The position numbers and the translations under genes were made by a program. From assembly GCF_963583255.1 (NCBI RefSeq), contig NC_084813.1, positions 19,679,002 to 19,743,001 on the forward strand: 64,000 bases of DNA. The letters run 5' to 3'. The notes under the pieces are model-generated. The model was not told where the DNA came from, did not search any database, and saw only the letters and a list, made by a program, of their open reading frames with translations. The DNA comes from Pyrus communis. Taxonomy: Eukaryota > Streptophyta > Magnoliopsida > Rosales > Rosaceae. Of the stretch, positions 1-13,008 are shown piece by piece (position 1 is the stretch's first letter; each line of letters starts with the position of its first letter).

Positions 1-207
1 ATTGCTCATGTCTACGACTCGCTGTTCGTGCAGTTCGATCATGACTCGAACGGGTCGGTTGATTTGGAGGAGTTCAAGGCTGAAACCAAGAGGATGATGC
101 TGGCTATGGCCAATGGGATGGGGTTCTTGCCAGTTCAAATGGTGTTGGAAGAAGATAGCTTGCTGAAGAAAGCAGTGGAAAAAGAGCACTCCAGTGCCAA
201 AACTTAG
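1..207 (+). CDS. EF-hand calcium-binding protein, C-terminal end (5' truncated by window)
   Basis: The reading frame is open from the first base and ends at TAG 205-207, so only the last 68 residues of the protein are visible. Residues 14-25 form a canonical 12-residue EF-hand loop (D-H-D-S-N-G-S-V-D-L-E-E), with Ca2+ ligands at loop positions 1, 3, 5 and 12 and the invariant Gly at position 6. A helical tail rich in Met, Glu and Lys follows. The protein is probably a Ca2+ sensor or binder. The rest of the gene, including any partner EF-hand, lies outside the window, so the exact subfamily cannot be given. It converges on the next gene; the stop codons lie about 260 bp apart. Confidence 0.85.
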   Translation: MAHVYDSLFVQFDHDSNGSVDLEEFKAETKRMMLAMANGMGFLPVQMVLEEDSLLKKAVEKEHSSAKT

Positions 208-464
208 CAGCTGCTTAATTAAGCACTTTTAAGAGATTGTACTTGTGTACTTAATTACAAAGAGCCTTCTGCGATGTCGATTTTTATGTTCAAGTTCCAT
301 CACAAATAAATGAGGATGAACAGACCAAAGATAGCTAAAATAAATGTAAATCGATATGATTTTATCTGAGTTTCTACTGTATTTATACAAAAATTTCTCA
401 CTGAAATCTTTCTTTCTATTTTTCCTTTTGTACACCAATCTTGAGTTTCAAGATTGCTACAGAG

Positions 465-3400
465 TTACAAAAACAAACACATCTCGGGGGCTGGAACAAA
501 AGAGAGAATGTCTTCACCGAACAACTCAAACAACGACACTAGGAGATGCCCAGAATTCAAGTCATCCTTCCAAACCTGAGAGAGGATAGCTGATTTCTTT
601 AGAGACTGACCAGCAGGCTTGCCCCTTGAACTTGTGCCGTGTGAAATGCTCTCATCTGGCATTTTCTGAGAAGACGACGAGGGGCCTGCATCATTATCCC
701 CTGATGGAGCTGGAGCTGCTGTGTCTACTTCCATGTGAGATGGTGAAGAATTAGTTGGCGCTATATCTGTTGGCCCATCAGTTGCAATTTTCTGCAGGGG
801 CGGTTGCTCTTCCATGTGTTCCACACTTCGCTTGCGTTTATCTTGGTTATGTACATAAGAATCAGAGTTAAGACTTTATCTAAATAATAAACCTTGAAAA
901 GTGAAGGGTACTTCTCCTTCCTGGACAAGCAACCCTATTCATCAGCTTTTCGGTCAGAAACATCCAAGGGGTGCTTCCTTCATTATGGCCAAAGCCTAGT
1001 AGCCTAGAACATATAAGAGCAGAATCCCATACCCGAAAGGGATTGCAGGGGGATAGGAAAGCGGAAACTCTTTCTTGCACGATTGCATGGTTGATGTGTT
1101 ACAATCGGAAAACATACAATAGGCTTGTAGCTTAAGGGTGCTCAACTGCTATACGTGATAGTGTTTATGCTTCTTGTATACCCGTTTGAGTAGTATAATC
1201 TATTCTATTGCAAGAAACTTACGAATCAGTCTAGCAATTTATGGGCCCCTTGATATTGTTTTTGGTTTTTAGTTTTCACTTTGTGTGGGAGATAGAGGCA
1301 AAACACAAGGGAGAAATTTGAGGGATGTGAAGAGTGGAAGGATGGTGGGAAAGATGTAGAAGAAAGGTATAAGGAGAAAATAAAAACCAAAAACCCATAT
1401 GTATGCTGGTTCTATGCTTGTATAATCAAGAAACACTCATTCGAAGTGGTTGAAGTGCCATCATTCAAGAAAACATAAGCCATTGAATGTCTTACTTGGC
1501 ATAGTAATACGGAGTTTTCCATTGGCCCTCCAAAAAGATTGTGGCATTGGAGACGACATAAGTGGGAACATCTTGAGCCTATCATATATGCATTGACCTG
1601 CTGCATTCTGGAAAAGTGCATGCTCTCATTAGGAAGCCTTACTTAGATTTTTCAAACAGTGTATACAGGCATGAAAAGAGACTCACCAACAAGGCTCCAT
1701 ACACACGCCACGCTTCATGCCTCTTCATCTCATTCTTTTGCTTGTCAAGAAGCAGCTCTGGTTCAAGTAGTCGCAGATATGACTCCAGATTTGGCAGTAC
1801 AAGAAGGCGAACCTGCAGTTGAGAATCCTTACTTTTGAGTTTAAAAAAATGCATATTCCGAGAAAACACAAATACCTGAAGATGAGTAAATGAACTTTGG
1901 AAGAAGTTTAAAAGCAATAGCAAGGCCCGACTTTCATTGCCATTAGTTCATATGTTGCATGGAGTAATGTCTCTCTCTTTTCTAGATTTGTTTTACTACA
2001 ACGTTTTCATTTAAGAACAAGTCATTAGGAAAAGAGAAAAGGTGTTGCAAATATCTTCCATTCCACCATATTGAACTTCTACGACTCAGACTCAGAATAA
2101 AGAGTAATAAAGATAATCCAGTTGCAGACGCAGGAAAACCTGGGCCCAGAGCCAGCTAGCTTTATTTACAAGTATAGATTCCCCTTTCAATGTATGAAAA
2201 TAGATAACAAGGATAGGCTAACAGAAACTTATGGGAAGAAACACAAGAGATACTACTTCAAGTTGAATTCATATTCCAAAACTCATTTACATAGGCTTTG
2301 TGCACAATAGTGAACGATGTTCTTAGTTGCAAGGAGCATGAGGCCTTACCACACTGGGCCCTAGAGCAGCTAAACCTTGAATTGCACCATAGTGTTGAGT
2401 CAATGTCCGCTTTGGATCCAAAAATGCATTGACCAAAGTTTTTGTAAGACGCGACTGGAGAGTGTTATATACGTGCCCAAACCTGCAACAGATTCAAATA
2501 TTGAATCTCATCGGTATGATGACAAATTCACACCAAAATATATGCATGGAATTTTAAGAGAAAATATAGAGCTCTACTTCCATGGTCAGGAGAAATTTTT
2601 AAAACAACAGTTATGCTAGGCAGATTGATAGCATTGAATATGCTAGCTCAGTTTCACTTAACATAATGTAGAGAAAAAAACATAAATATTAACAAGAATC
2701 TGAACAGAATATGCACTCAACCTATGTTAAGTTGCTTAATACACCAGGATCACAAAAGTGTGAAAAGGACGTGACCGAGGTCAAGTCAGAAGAGACAAGT
2801 AGGAGGTGATATCTCAAGAAGAGATGCCAGAGAAAGTGCAAGAAAAGGGAAGCAGGCCAGGTGAAAGAAAAGCATGAAGGTAAAAGGCATTTAAAAAAAA
2901 ATAACAAGCCTAACCTTTTGCAGATTGAAGCAACTAGGTTAGCAGTGAAGTCTCTAAGTTCCCAGTGATTGTCAGCAAACCTGTTGCCTAACCTTTTTGC
3001 AACAAGGCAAGTGACCACAGATGGCATCAATTGGTGCAGCTGATCAAGAGCCAAAAGGAACGGGAAAACATTAATGTCTCAGAATAAAACTTCCATATAA
3101 GTAACACATTTTACCCTGATCACCACCTTACATGCTTCATAACCCTTCGACATAAATAGCACGAGTTCAAGGATGATAAACTATGATTAGCAATACATGC
3201 ATATAGCAAAACAACGACTGCAGATTTGTTCATTTATTAGAAAGGAACTGAAAAGGGGCAGGAAAAAGGCCAGAAAAAGTATAGGTGATCTACTACAATC
3301 AGCCTCCCCAATCGTCAAACCAGAAAATTACAGAATTCAACTTAGACATCATTATCAAGATGTACATAAATACCTTAATAGACAATTAGAACTTAAACTA

Positions 3401-5335
3401 CTTACATAAGGCTCTCCTATGGAAAAAAAGGAAATAAAGAAGAAAGAAGAAAGAAGCACTTACATAAGGTTCTATGTGTATGTGAGGATTCTGGAGAAGA
3501 CTCCGAACAACTCGCATTAAAGCGAATAGAAGTGCATAATCATTCAAGCCACGAGAAACCTGATATATGTTAAGAAAGGTTGGTTTAAGTAACCAATGGC
3601 TACATATCATACTCTTCTTATAGCTGTCAGTGATAGTGTCAAGAATCATCACCTCATCAGCAATAAAGCATGTGAAATAAGGAACTAATGGATGAAGTCC
3701 CGAATCAGTGGCCAAACTCACTAATGCTTCTTTGAACAAAACCAAATCAGATCTACTCACAACAAGCTCAGTGATTTTGTCAAAATATAGCTGCAAGGGC
3801 AACAAAAAGAAGGAACATGTAAACAAGCTGCAAACTGAAGTACTTCCAGTATAAGATCAGACAAGTGAAATATGTACCTGAAGCTCCCTAGATAATATGT
3901 GCTTAACAGGTAATTTAATGTCAACAGGAAGTCCATCATCCTTTTGGTTATCAATTTTACCATCAGAAGGAGGTGCAAGTACTACAGAAGAAGAACAAAA
4001 ATTCAATAACTGAGACAAACTTGGGCTAACAAAAGTAGAAAAGCCGAAAATGGAGTTAACTCTAGTTCCTCATAATTATATCAAAAAGGATTTATCAGTG
4101 GATGGCAGATTCATTTCACCATACAATTTATGTAGATTGAATTCCAGACAAACAAAAAAGAAGAATGTGAAATACACTGCAGACCACCTCACACTCACAA
4201 GATCATGTAAAATCTCTGGTATATTGGAGATACTGAGTATTTTTTAAAGAAATTGATATACTGAGTATTTTTTAAGGAGGATATTAGTCATTTCATGCTT
4301 CGCACAACTTTAAAGTTTAGAGAGTGCTACAAAACCCATGGAATGCTTTCTTTTACTACAGCTAACTCCTAGAATACAAAAGTCTTAGCGTTCAGAAGTA
4401 ATCACAACTCCTAAATTGGAAGTGTGATTTATGAGTAATAATTATTGGCACAATCTATAAACTTTGAGAAAAACCTTCTAGAGGAGCATTCTCTGGAATT
4501 GCAGGTTGTACACCTTCTATAGCAAGCCAGTGACAAACAATTCCAGTATCAAGCGGTACTTTTGGTAAAGGAGCTTCAATCACCTACAGTCAAACATAAA
4601 TATGGAAAATTAAAAGGAAACATACAAAATCAAGTAGAAAGTGAAATCAGATTGCTCAGTAACACATACATCTTTAAAATCCACATCCTTGTCGTCAATG
4701 TAAAACAAATCCCTATGCCCAATAGCTCTTTTGAACCGCAAAGGACCTCCGGAAACATAACCATAGATTGGCTGGTGCAAGCAGGATAAGCAAAATGAGA
4801 TTTCGAATAATAAACAAACCCATGCTAATTCAATCATTTTAAATACTCACCTCAACATTTCTTAAGTTGAGTGCGCCATCAACATCTTCGGCTGTCAATC
4901 TAGTTCTCCTCGAGTGATGCATGCATTTAATAGCCTCCTGCACTTCCATTACAAGGAAAAATCACACTCAACCCTCCAATGTCTCAAATCAAAATTCACC
5001 AAAATAACATAACTACACTATCTTCTTGACCAACTAATCAAAAAAAAAGCAACCCAACTTCCAACTATTCAGTCTCAATATTACCACATAAACATGTAAA
5101 TCCAATTCCCAAACTTTACCAATTTTACTAGTACAACCTCAAACGATCGAAAACAACAATGTCAAAACAAACCCATATCACAGTTACGCCGGAAAAGTTG
5201 AAGATTTACCTGCATGATCTCACGGAGGCGGTATTCGATATCGGGGGCGAGAGCAAGAGCAACATCTGGAGACAAGTTGTTGATTCCAATGCTTTGTGCA
5301 ATTACTTCAACATTCTCTTTGGGCACAATGCTCAT
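465..5335 (-). CDS. TAF6: TFIID subunit 6 (TAF6), complete 12-exon gene
   Basis: Coding exons: 5335-5210, 4937-4851, 4771-4670, 4583-4475, 3981-3878, 3790-3653, 3559-3464, 3039-2915, 2482-2350, 1812-1687, 1607-1496 and 841-465. They sum to 1,635 nt (544 aa), all GT-AG, with phase closing at every junction; Arabidopsis TAF6 is of similar length. The N-terminus ([14 protein letters not shown]) begins a histone fold of about 70 residues, which in the family pairs with TAF9. The conserved TAF6 middle/HEAT region follows ([32 protein letters not shown]). A low-complexity Ser/Pro-rich stretch leads to a conserved tail ([11 protein letters not shown]...MCLFL). The product is a core subunit of TFIID and acts in RNA polymerase II pre-initiation complexes. 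An apparent 5'UTR intron runs 5470-5381. No lesions seen. The start is the first ATG that gives the conserved N-terminus. Confidence 0.95.
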
Positions 5336-5380
5336 TGTTCTCGAATGCTTCCTCTCGACCTCAGTCACACAACAGTATCC

Positions 5381-5470
5381 CTGAAACAATCACGACAGTA
5401 AGTCATTCCCATAAAAAAATTTCAACTTGTTTAGTACAAAGCAAAAACGTAAACAGATTTTTTTTCTTAC
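5381..5470 (-). other. Predicted 5'UTR intron of TAF6
   Basis: On the minus strand a good donor (AAGG|GTAAG, GT at 5470-5469) and a polypyrimidine-tracted acceptor (TTTCAG at 5387-5382/5381) frame a 90 bp intron directly upstream of the TAF6 start exon. The transcript start is probably near 5.5-5.6 kb. This is a splice-signal reading only; no transcript evidence is available. Confidence 0.5.
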
Positions 5471-5975
5471 CCTTGAAATTTTCTGGGCAGCCAAGCAAAA
5501 CCCTAATCCGCACGAGTGAAAACTGAAAAACGTCAACTTGAGCAACAGTAGTTGCAGGCTTCGTTCGTTCACTCGGAAAGAAAGAAGAAGATTGAGTCGG
5601 GCCAAAAGAAAAATGAAAAGAGAGGATTTCCCATAAACATCCAAGTCGGGTTAATAAGTCAAATATTCGGGTCGGGCCTCAAATCGTGTTCTAGCTATAA
5701 ACACGACCGGCCGGTGATTAATACGGCCCGTTTAGAAATGATTTTAAAATAGTTTTGTGAAATTTTTTTAAAATTAATCTTTATTAAAAATTCAAATGAA
5801 TCATTGAAAAGCATTTGAAACGTTTTCTTCAAAAAGAACTTAAAGTGCTTTTGAAACTTATAGAAAATACTTTCAAACAATCCCATAAAAAACACTACCG
5901 CTAAGTTTTGACTTTTTCTAAAAATGGTGTTATTGAAAACAAGTTGAAATTTTATTAAAAACTATAGGCTTTTCA

Positions 5976-6325
5976 GCTAAAATGGTTATTGAGATTTGCA
6001 TAACTCCTCATTTTAGTCCATGAGATTTGAAATCGATAGAATTGGTCCCTGAGTTTGTCTATCATCAGTCATTTTGGTTATTTCTTGAAAAATCTCAATA
6101 AAATAAGAACAAAATGATAAAAATACCCTCAATTTTTTGTCAAATCATTTTGATCTATTGTTTATTATATTGCGGGTAATTATGTCATTTGGATTCTTAT
6201 TTAACATAATTTTTCACTGAATGACCAAAATAATTGATGGTGGACAATCTTAGGGACTACTTCTATTGATTTCAAAATTCATGAACCAAAGTGAGGAGTT
6301 AGCAAATCTCAATGACCATTTTGGC
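5976..6325. mobile_element. MITE with ~100 bp terminal inverted repeats
   Basis: The left end (gctaaaatggttattgagat) and the reverse complement of the right end (gccaaaatggtcattgagat) match over about 100 bp with scattered mismatches. Both arms pass through a shared 'aactcctca...tttgaaatc.atagaa' segment. The 150 bp centre is AT-rich and non-coding. No convincing target-site duplication was seen. This is a non-autonomous DNA element that folds into a long hairpin; superfamily not assignable. Confidence 0.8.
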
Positions 6326-6659
6326 AAAAAATCCAAAACTATATTACTCATAAAAAAGTATTTTGAGGTGTTTCCTAAAAAATTATTTCACATGTGCTTT
6401 TCCATGAAGTATTTCTATAACTCAAATTCACTATTACGCTTTCTATCTCGTGTTAGATTGCCCAAAAACACTTTTAGCAGTTTCAAAAACAGTCTCAAAC
6501 ATGCACAAAATTGATCATGTGGCAAGCTTTAAAAAGGTCGATAAAACAGTTCTCCAATTTTTTTTTATTTTTTTTATTTTTTTTACTCCTGTAGAGTTCA
6601 TTTGACATGTAAACTCATATAAAAACACACTTTAAGCTAGTCACCCACTTAGTTTTTAA

Positions 6660-6815
6660 CAAGAAAACTTTAACGAAAAGATTCCGGTACTGTTTATTTT
6701 AACGAAAAATCATTTTTTTACACTAAAAAGTCAATTATGGTACTATTTATTTTACCCTTTATTTTATCTTTATTATTAAAACTCAAAATTTTCAAACTTT
6801 TTTATTAATTTTTTA
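6660..6815. mobile_element. Fragment of an abundant short repeat (MITE-like)
   Basis: The segment carries the pattern 'aacgaaaagattccggtact' followed by 'cactaaaaagtcaat' and 'aaaactcaaaattttcaaac'. I recall this as one of the commonest short repeats in apple and pear non-coding DNA. Its termini are not clear here, and the family assignment is from memory. Confidence 0.45.
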
Positions 6816-7680
6816 TTTTAATAATCTGAACACTGATATTATTTGTCACACCATTTCATAATTAAACTATGAAATAAAATATTTTTTTTTCATGTTTTTT
6901 GTGTTGCCAGATTTTTTTTTCTTGTTAACTTATTAGGGTACCATGTCAGTCCCATGATGAACTGTCTTTAGTGCAAAGCATGTGCCACAGTCTATTTATA
7001 ATCCAACAATCCTAATGGCAAAAAATATGCACTGAAAGAATCATTATATGAAGGGAAAAGTGCCTGATCAGGACCACCAAATTGAGCCGATGACATTGGA
7101 TTTAATTATTCTATTGACCTTATAGATCACATATCCGTCTTTACGAAAAAATGTTTTCTTATTCCGGTGTTAGTATCTCTCATTTTTATCTCTTCATCGT
7201 CCCCTTTCTATTTATCTCCTCATCTACCGATTTTGGTATGAACTCATAACATGCAAGTGTTTCTTGACAAAGACAGAAAAACTGACGGCGGAATGTAGAA
7301 GTTCGTCTTTGTTTTAAGCAGCAAAAACTTGATGGTAAAGATTGAAGGGGGAAAGCATCTGTCTAAGTTACTTAAAAATCTCAAACTTTAATCTCACAAA
7401 AAAAGAAGAGAAAAAAAAAGGATCTGTCTAAAGCCAATGCTCATTTTCCTCTTATAGCACAACACACAAGGAACTAAATTGCTACAGATTAGTGTTGTAT
7501 TTCACTCTACACATCTTATATCTATCCCGCAAAGTATAGTACTACTACATTTTTATGGATTTTGGCCTCTCAAATGGTTCCTAAAGTTGTCGGCATGATT
7601 TTTATTTGGTCCCGGGGTACAAAAGTCATGCAATGAGTGAGAGTGTTTGGTATGTACTCCTGTCACACCCAAAGATCTTT

Positions 7681-7746
7681 CCACCAATAGACAAAATAAT
7701 TCATGTGGTGAATGAAATATGATCCACCAATAGACAAAATAATTCA
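7681..7746. repeat. Short direct duplication, ~40 bp period
   Basis: The string 'ccaccaatagacaaaataat' followed by 'tcatg' occurs twice, starting at 7681 and 7721. The copies are nearly identical, indicating a recent local duplication in non-coding sequence. Confidence 0.7.
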
Positions 7747-8521
7747 TGATGAATGAGATAAGTGATATAGATATATTTCGCCTATGCATGTATACCAAGT
7801 TTCTCTCCATCGGAGGACAGAAAAAGTCATATAATGAGTGAGATAGAGTGTTATGTTAAAGTCATGTGATTCTTATATGACATGTTATAAGAAGTATATT
7901 TCAAAATCACACGATAAATGAGATAAGTGAATGTAGATATTGTTACATGACATCGTATATTTTTCTCCACAAAAGAGCATAAGAAGTAACCAGAAAGGAA
8001 GACATAACCCTAATAGCAAGTAAGCTTTAAGTGAGGGCAAAGTGCTGAACCCATGTGCAAAAAGTGGATGAAAAAGCAAAAACACCATGCCCCTCTCATC
8101 AACCAATCTCTCACTTTTCATCTTCTTTTATTTTGTGATTAAAGTACAGATCCATCCAGCTCTAAAAGCCTTCTCTTCTCTGCAGTTCTTCTAATTTAAT
8201 CCTATCTAACAAGTACTTTTCTCCTAATTGAAAATGCATTAGTTTTTAGTCGCTATATAATTAGCACTCCAAAAAAAGTCAATCATGCATTTCTCGTCGG
8301 TAAAGAAAATGAGGGAGAGGGTATTGCAGGATGATTTTTCGGAGTGGTAATACCAATCCCGGTTTATTTCTTTGCTTTATGAACAAATTTACACATATTT
8401 TTACTATGGTTAGTAGTATAACTGAGTGAGAATCTCAGTGCACTAATCAAACTTTTCCTGAAGCACATATATGTAATTGGCAACACTCTTTTGAGCATCT
8501 TCTTAGAGCTTCTGAGTTGAG

Positions 8522-10687
8522 ATGGGCATCAGTGGAGGTTTGGTCAGGAGTGTTTTCTCGAGAAACCGATCTTTCAGGACACATGAGAGCAATGTGAGTT
8601 GCCACCATACAATGCTTCAACGCTCTCCTGTTAGTTGTGTTATGTATTAATGTGATTCGTGTTTTTGATTGATGGCATTTAGGTGAGGAGCAATGTGACT
8701 GAGAGGAGAAGATGGAGCTCGGTTAGATCGTACCTATGTGGAGACGAATATAATTCAGTCATGGCAGAGAATGATTCAGCTTCAGTTAAGAGCTCTGTGG
8801 CTACAGCCGCCATGCAGTTCAATTCAGTTTTAGCTGTTGCAGACGAAGATTCTAGTTCGGTTAGGAGCTCCGAGGCAACTGTCACGCAACCGATGCCAGA
8901 AGACTTGAAAAACAAGGGAAACATCAGAAGAGAAGCAACTAAGGTAGATGTGGAAATGGCAAAGACAGAATCTTCGGTCTCCAAAACAATGTCTGAGGAG
9001 CGTGCAGCAATCATCATCCAGTCGGCATTTAGAGGCTTTTGGGTAATTCGACACTATCAGATTACTTCAATTTGCTCATCTTGTAGAAACACAAGTTTAA
9101 TTCAACGGAAATTACGAGTATTCAAAGATCTTTGATAGGATTTATGTTACACTTTTATTTTGAAAGGACCACATCGGCTCTAGTCAATGTGCCTACACCC
9201 ACGATCTGCAGGTTTATGTTACAATTTAAGTCAGAGAAAACTCAGTCGTCCTAAAATTGTTTCGGAAGTGCAAACTCGTTATTCATTGATAACTTTGAGG
9301 AAAATATGCGTTACTGCACCGGGAATTCTGGCCCATATTCATTAGACTGCTTGGATTTCAGATTAGGTGCCGAAATGGAGGAATTAGATCCAAGGATGGT
9401 GAGCAGGAGCTTCTTGTTGGAGTGGAAAGTCCGAGTAGGGAGTCCCTAGGCACATCGGTAGAAGTTCAAACGGGAAATTCTGTGGAAGTTTACTCGATTC
9501 AAGGAGAAAATTCAGCTGCTCACCACCGGACACAAGAGAAAGCTAGAGCGCAGGCGCTAAAGTTGAAGGTAGATCAGAAACAACTCAAACTTTTCATTCT
9601 TACGTGTTAACTATGTAATGCTAAAAAAATGTGGTAAAACCACATTGAGAGTGAATTCAAACTGGGATTTTACAAGTTATTTATGTATCTACACACATGT
9701 TGAGATTGAATCACGTATGATCATTGACATTCGTAAAAATTTACAGGAAGAATGGGATGCCAGCACAGTTAGTAGCAACATATCAAGAATGAGAATGCAG
9801 AACAGATTGGAAGCAACAACAAGGCGGGAGAGAGCACTGGCGTACGCCTTTTCACAACAGGTACTGAAATTCATTCCTAAAAGAGTTGGGATTCTATCGT
9901 GCAACCGGTGATTTAACACCCCTCTCTCTCTCTCTCTCACGCGATGTGAAAGATAAGAGAAATCACGTGACTAAGAGAGAGAGAGAGTGATAAATAACCG
10001 ACTACATCCAAGATTTTGCCCTGAAAGAGGTTCTAAAGACTCCTCCTATGGTTTTGGTTTTGGAAACTAATTAACTTGGTATTATTTGTTTGAAGCTAAG
10101 GATCTGCTCAAAGAAAAGGCACACCACAACTGATGGCACAGAACAGAACATGGGTTGGAGCTGGCTAGAACGGTGGATGGCAACCCGCCCTGCTGAAATC
10201 TCCTCCGCAGAAAGTCATACAAGCAACCACGTTGAACCAATTCACAGCAGCCAAAGATTTGTCATCGGAAAGAGATTGTTCGACATTGCAGGTGAAGAAA
10301 AAGAGAGCTGCGGATCTAATGAAGTCGGTGTCCCATTTGATAACTTTCCGGTACCAGCAGAAGAGCAAGATGGCTTCAGTCCAACTAAGAACAGATTCAA
10401 GGCTACAAGAAGCCTATCGAGGCGAAAATCGATGCCAAGCTACGAGTGTGGGAAAGAGTATCCCAAGGTAAGGATATGTCTCATTTAAGCTATGATCCGA
10501 ACTGAGCTTGTCAAAAGAGGATCGATATTTGAAGAACAAAATTACTAAGTTCCGGTGTTCAATTCAATGACTGGCTTCAACATTGATACAGGTAAGCAAG
10601 AAGGATTGTTCGAGGGAAGCCGAAAGAGATGAAGAGCGGACCGAAAAGCAAACTGGGCGAAGGAAGTGCAGAAATACTTCATTCTAA
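8522..10687 (+). CDS. IQD33: IQ-domain protein, IQD33-like (calmodulin-binding)
   Basis: Exons: 8522-8593, 8683-9042, 9362-9568, 9747-9860, 10096-10467 and 10592-10687. All junctions are phase 0 and sum to 1,221 nt (406 aa). The N-terminus (MGISGGLVRSVFS) is typical of the group. The exon 2/3 splice restores one IQ motif (IQSAFRGFWIR, about residues 134-144), the calmodulin-binding signature. The C-terminal half carries the IQD family block (EEWDAS...RMQNRLEATTRRERALAYAFSQ) and MGWSWLERWMATRP. Family role: plant calmodulin-binding scaffold proteins associated with microtubules, nucleus or plasma membrane. It lies 440 bp from the convergent eIF1A gene. I recall the same pair side by side in Arabidopsis (At5g35670/At5g35680), which supports the name. 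The least certain junction is exon 2/3, chosen because it completes the IQ consensus. Confidence 0.85.
9916..9990. repeat. CT / GA microsatellite pair in IQD33 intron 4
   Basis: A (CT)n run near 9918-9938 is followed about 40 bp later by a (GA)n run near 9974-9988. The two can pair as an imperfect inverted repeat within the intron between 9860 and 10096. Confidence 0.8.
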
Positions 10688-11128
10688 TGAACACAGATTT
10701 CCCTGTAGAATCTCTGTCAAGTAAATACTCTGATATCTTATATATAATCTGATGCTTGATACCTGAGTGAGTTTAAAAATGCATCTCAAAGAACCTCATC
10801 TTCTCCGAAGAAACCAACGAAAGGAAACACACAGACTAACTAGGTAAAACATTGTCAACGACGCTGTTAAAAACGAAACACAGAACAAGGTAAACAGAGT
10901 AAAAGGGAAGAACCTCTGTGACGAAACTAGTTATTCGAAAAAGAAGACAAACATATCAAATATATTAGTAATAACAGATGTTACATGGAACATGACCAAT
11001 TCCCCATCTGGAAATACAAAACCATACAGAGCCAACTGCCAATCCAAGTTTGACTTATACCAAGGACAAGTAACTGCCATTCGGTAATGTAAAAACATAA
11101 CATCCAAATAGAGTTTTAACCTGAAAGC

Positions 11129-11569
11129 CTATATCTTATCGATATCTTCATCCTCAAACTCAACATAGTCATCAACACCACCTTCAGTTTCTTCATCATC
11201 AATACCCCCAGCAATACCCTCGTTGAGACGTGTATTCTCTGGAAGCTCTCCATATGCCTTCAGAAGCCTAGCCTCATCAGGCATGTACTTGAGGATCACA
11301 TCAGCTTTGTCGTCCTGATAGTCACGAAGGCCAACAAGAATGATATCACCAGCTGCAATCCAAACCTTCTTGTGCATCTTACCACGAATGTGACAAAGTC
11401 GCTTGGTCCCATCAATGCACATGGCTTCACACCGACCGTTACCAAGCATTCGAAGCACTTGGGCATACTCCTGTCCATCTTCCTTAAACACAAGCTCACG
11501 CTTTTCGTCATCAGCTTCGTTCTTACCTCTCTTCCTGTTCTTTCCTCCCTTACCCTTGTTCTTCGGCAT
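11129..11569 (-). CDS. eIF1A: Translation initiation factor eIF1A
   Basis: A single coding exon encodes 146 aa starting [16 protein letters not shown], the basic N-terminal tail of eIF1A. The OB-fold core follows ([50 protein letters not shown]). It ends in the acidic C-terminal tail ([10 protein letters not shown]). Length matches plant eIF1A (about 145 aa). The factor binds the 40S A-site region and promotes scanning and start-codon selection. The upstream in-frame codons before this ATG belong to the leader and read into an intron acceptor, so the start is the MPKNKGK ATG. A large 5'UTR intron (12178-11587) precedes it. Convergent with the IQD33-like gene. Confidence 0.96.
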   Translation of the reverse strand: MPKNKGKGGKNRKRGKNEADDEKRELVFKEDGQEYAQVLRMLGNGRCEAMCIDGTKRLCHIRGKMHKKVWIAAGDIILVGLRDYQDDKADVILKYMPDEARLLKAYGELPENTRLNEGIAGGIDDEETEGGVDDYVEFEDEDIDKI

Positions 11570-11586
11570 GATTACTAGTTCTGTTT

Positions 11587-12178
11587 CTGCAACCAAAATA
11601 CAATCAGGTACTCAAACGTGAATATCAACCACTTCCATAACTTCGTAAATTATTCAACCAACACCAAAACTGGATCACAACCCACAAAGCTCACGAAAAC
11701 ATATTTTCATCAGACAAAAACGTACAATAAAGCATATAAACTCAAATTACCAATGAAAAAAAAAAAACCCTAAAAATATAGGTTCACAAAAAAAAATTTT
11801 CAATGAATTAGAAATTAAATTCCAACGAAAAAAAAAGATTCTGGGTCTGTTCGGCTTAACTCAAACAACAGTTAATTTCGATTTCGAAGAAAAAAAGATT
11901 CAAAATTTTATCATTCAAACATAAATTTAACTTCAAGAAATAAAATTCATCACAATTAGGGGAAAAACAATCAAACCAATAAAATTAACAAAAAATTCCA
12001 ATAACACAGAAACCTCAGGAAGAACAAATTCTCTGAAATTCAAAAAACCCATATGTAATTAGATGAGATCCCCAAAAATAATTCAACGCACAGCCCGCTA
12101 TAGCGATTTACAGGAAAACTACGAAACCCTAGAATCGATAACAACTTCAGAAGACGAAAAAGATAGGGAGGAGAATAC
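11587..12178 (-). other. 5'UTR intron of eIF1A
   Basis: Minus-strand donor AGAG|GTATTC (GT at 12178-12177) and acceptor TTGCAG (ending 11587) bound a ~590 bp T-rich intron 18 bp upstream of the ATG. Long leader introns are common in plant translation-factor genes and often enhance expression. The leader exon would lie at about 12180-12290. This is a splice-signal inference. Confidence 0.65.
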
Positions 12179-12299
12179 CTCTGGTTTGCGAATAGGCGAA
12201 ACTTGGAGGAGGATTCGACGGAGGACCACAATCTGAAAAAAACCGAGCTTCCGGTATCGAATCGAGAAACCTAGCACGCAGCTCGTATTTGTACCACGA

Positions 12300-13008
12300 A
12301 AGGTCAAGTTGGGCCGGGTCGATATAAAATTAATTTGACCCGAAAGCCAGAGGTTTGGGCTTAGAGGAATAGGGAGAGAGAGGGCGATGTCTATAGGATT
12401 TTTACAAAATTTTTACTTTTAATCCTCTCGTTCACACTCAACGTAAAATATTAACTTGTTGTGAAAATAAAGATATGTGTGCGTAGAATAAAGTAGATAA
12501 AACACAATATTTACGAGATTTAGTGAGTGTGCCTACATTCTTAGGGCAGCAATATTACTTTCTTACTTCTTCTTTTCGTTCTTTTCTTTCTTTTCTTTGG
12601 TATGTTTCTCATCTCCCTTCTTTCCTTTATTTTTCAATCTTTTATAGGCAAAAGTCAAGACCTAACAAACCCATCATATGGGTTATTTTAATACATTAAT
12701 GGGAACCAAAGTCATCAAGTGAAAAGTAAATTTTAATCATCTTTTAAAGTGTTTATTCATACTGTTTTTCAATGGGCATTCACACTGCTTTAATCATATA
12801 AGTATATGTGGGCTTAAGGGTTTCGATTTAGGCCCAGAAAAAACCCTAGTCTCCAATTGCTTGAACTTCAAGGTAGGTTTCCTACCACTTTATTTATAAA
12901 CCTCCTTTCTTCACTTGACAGTCACAAAATCCAGCAAAGCAAAAGTGTAAGCCGACATCCCAAAGAACGCGTACACAAAAAGGTTTGAAGATCAGAAAGC
13001 AAGACGAC
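12300..13008. other. Intergenic stretch between eIF1A promoter and F-box fragment
   Basis: Holds the eIF1A upstream region, a T/C-rich tract (12560-12640) and AT-rich sequence leading to the F-box-like fragment. No coding exon or clear repeat termini were recognised. Confidence 0.5.

Larger units (their letters stand above)
5650..8521. other. Gene-free AT-rich spacer with decayed MITEs
   Basis: No coding exon could be supported between the TAF6 leader and the IQD gene. The stretch holds a 350 bp inverted-repeat MITE (5976-6325), a second repeat at about 6660-6815, poly-T tracts (about 6560-6590) and a short direct duplication at 7681-7745. The last ~300 bp before 8522 is presumably the IQD promoter and leader. 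Short open frames here have no protein-like composition. Confidence 0.6.

Noticed and set aside
11570..11596. Upstream in-frame start for eIF1A (extra nine residues)
   Set aside because: The extension runs into a 5'UTR intron acceptor; the MPKNKGKGG start matches the family exactly.
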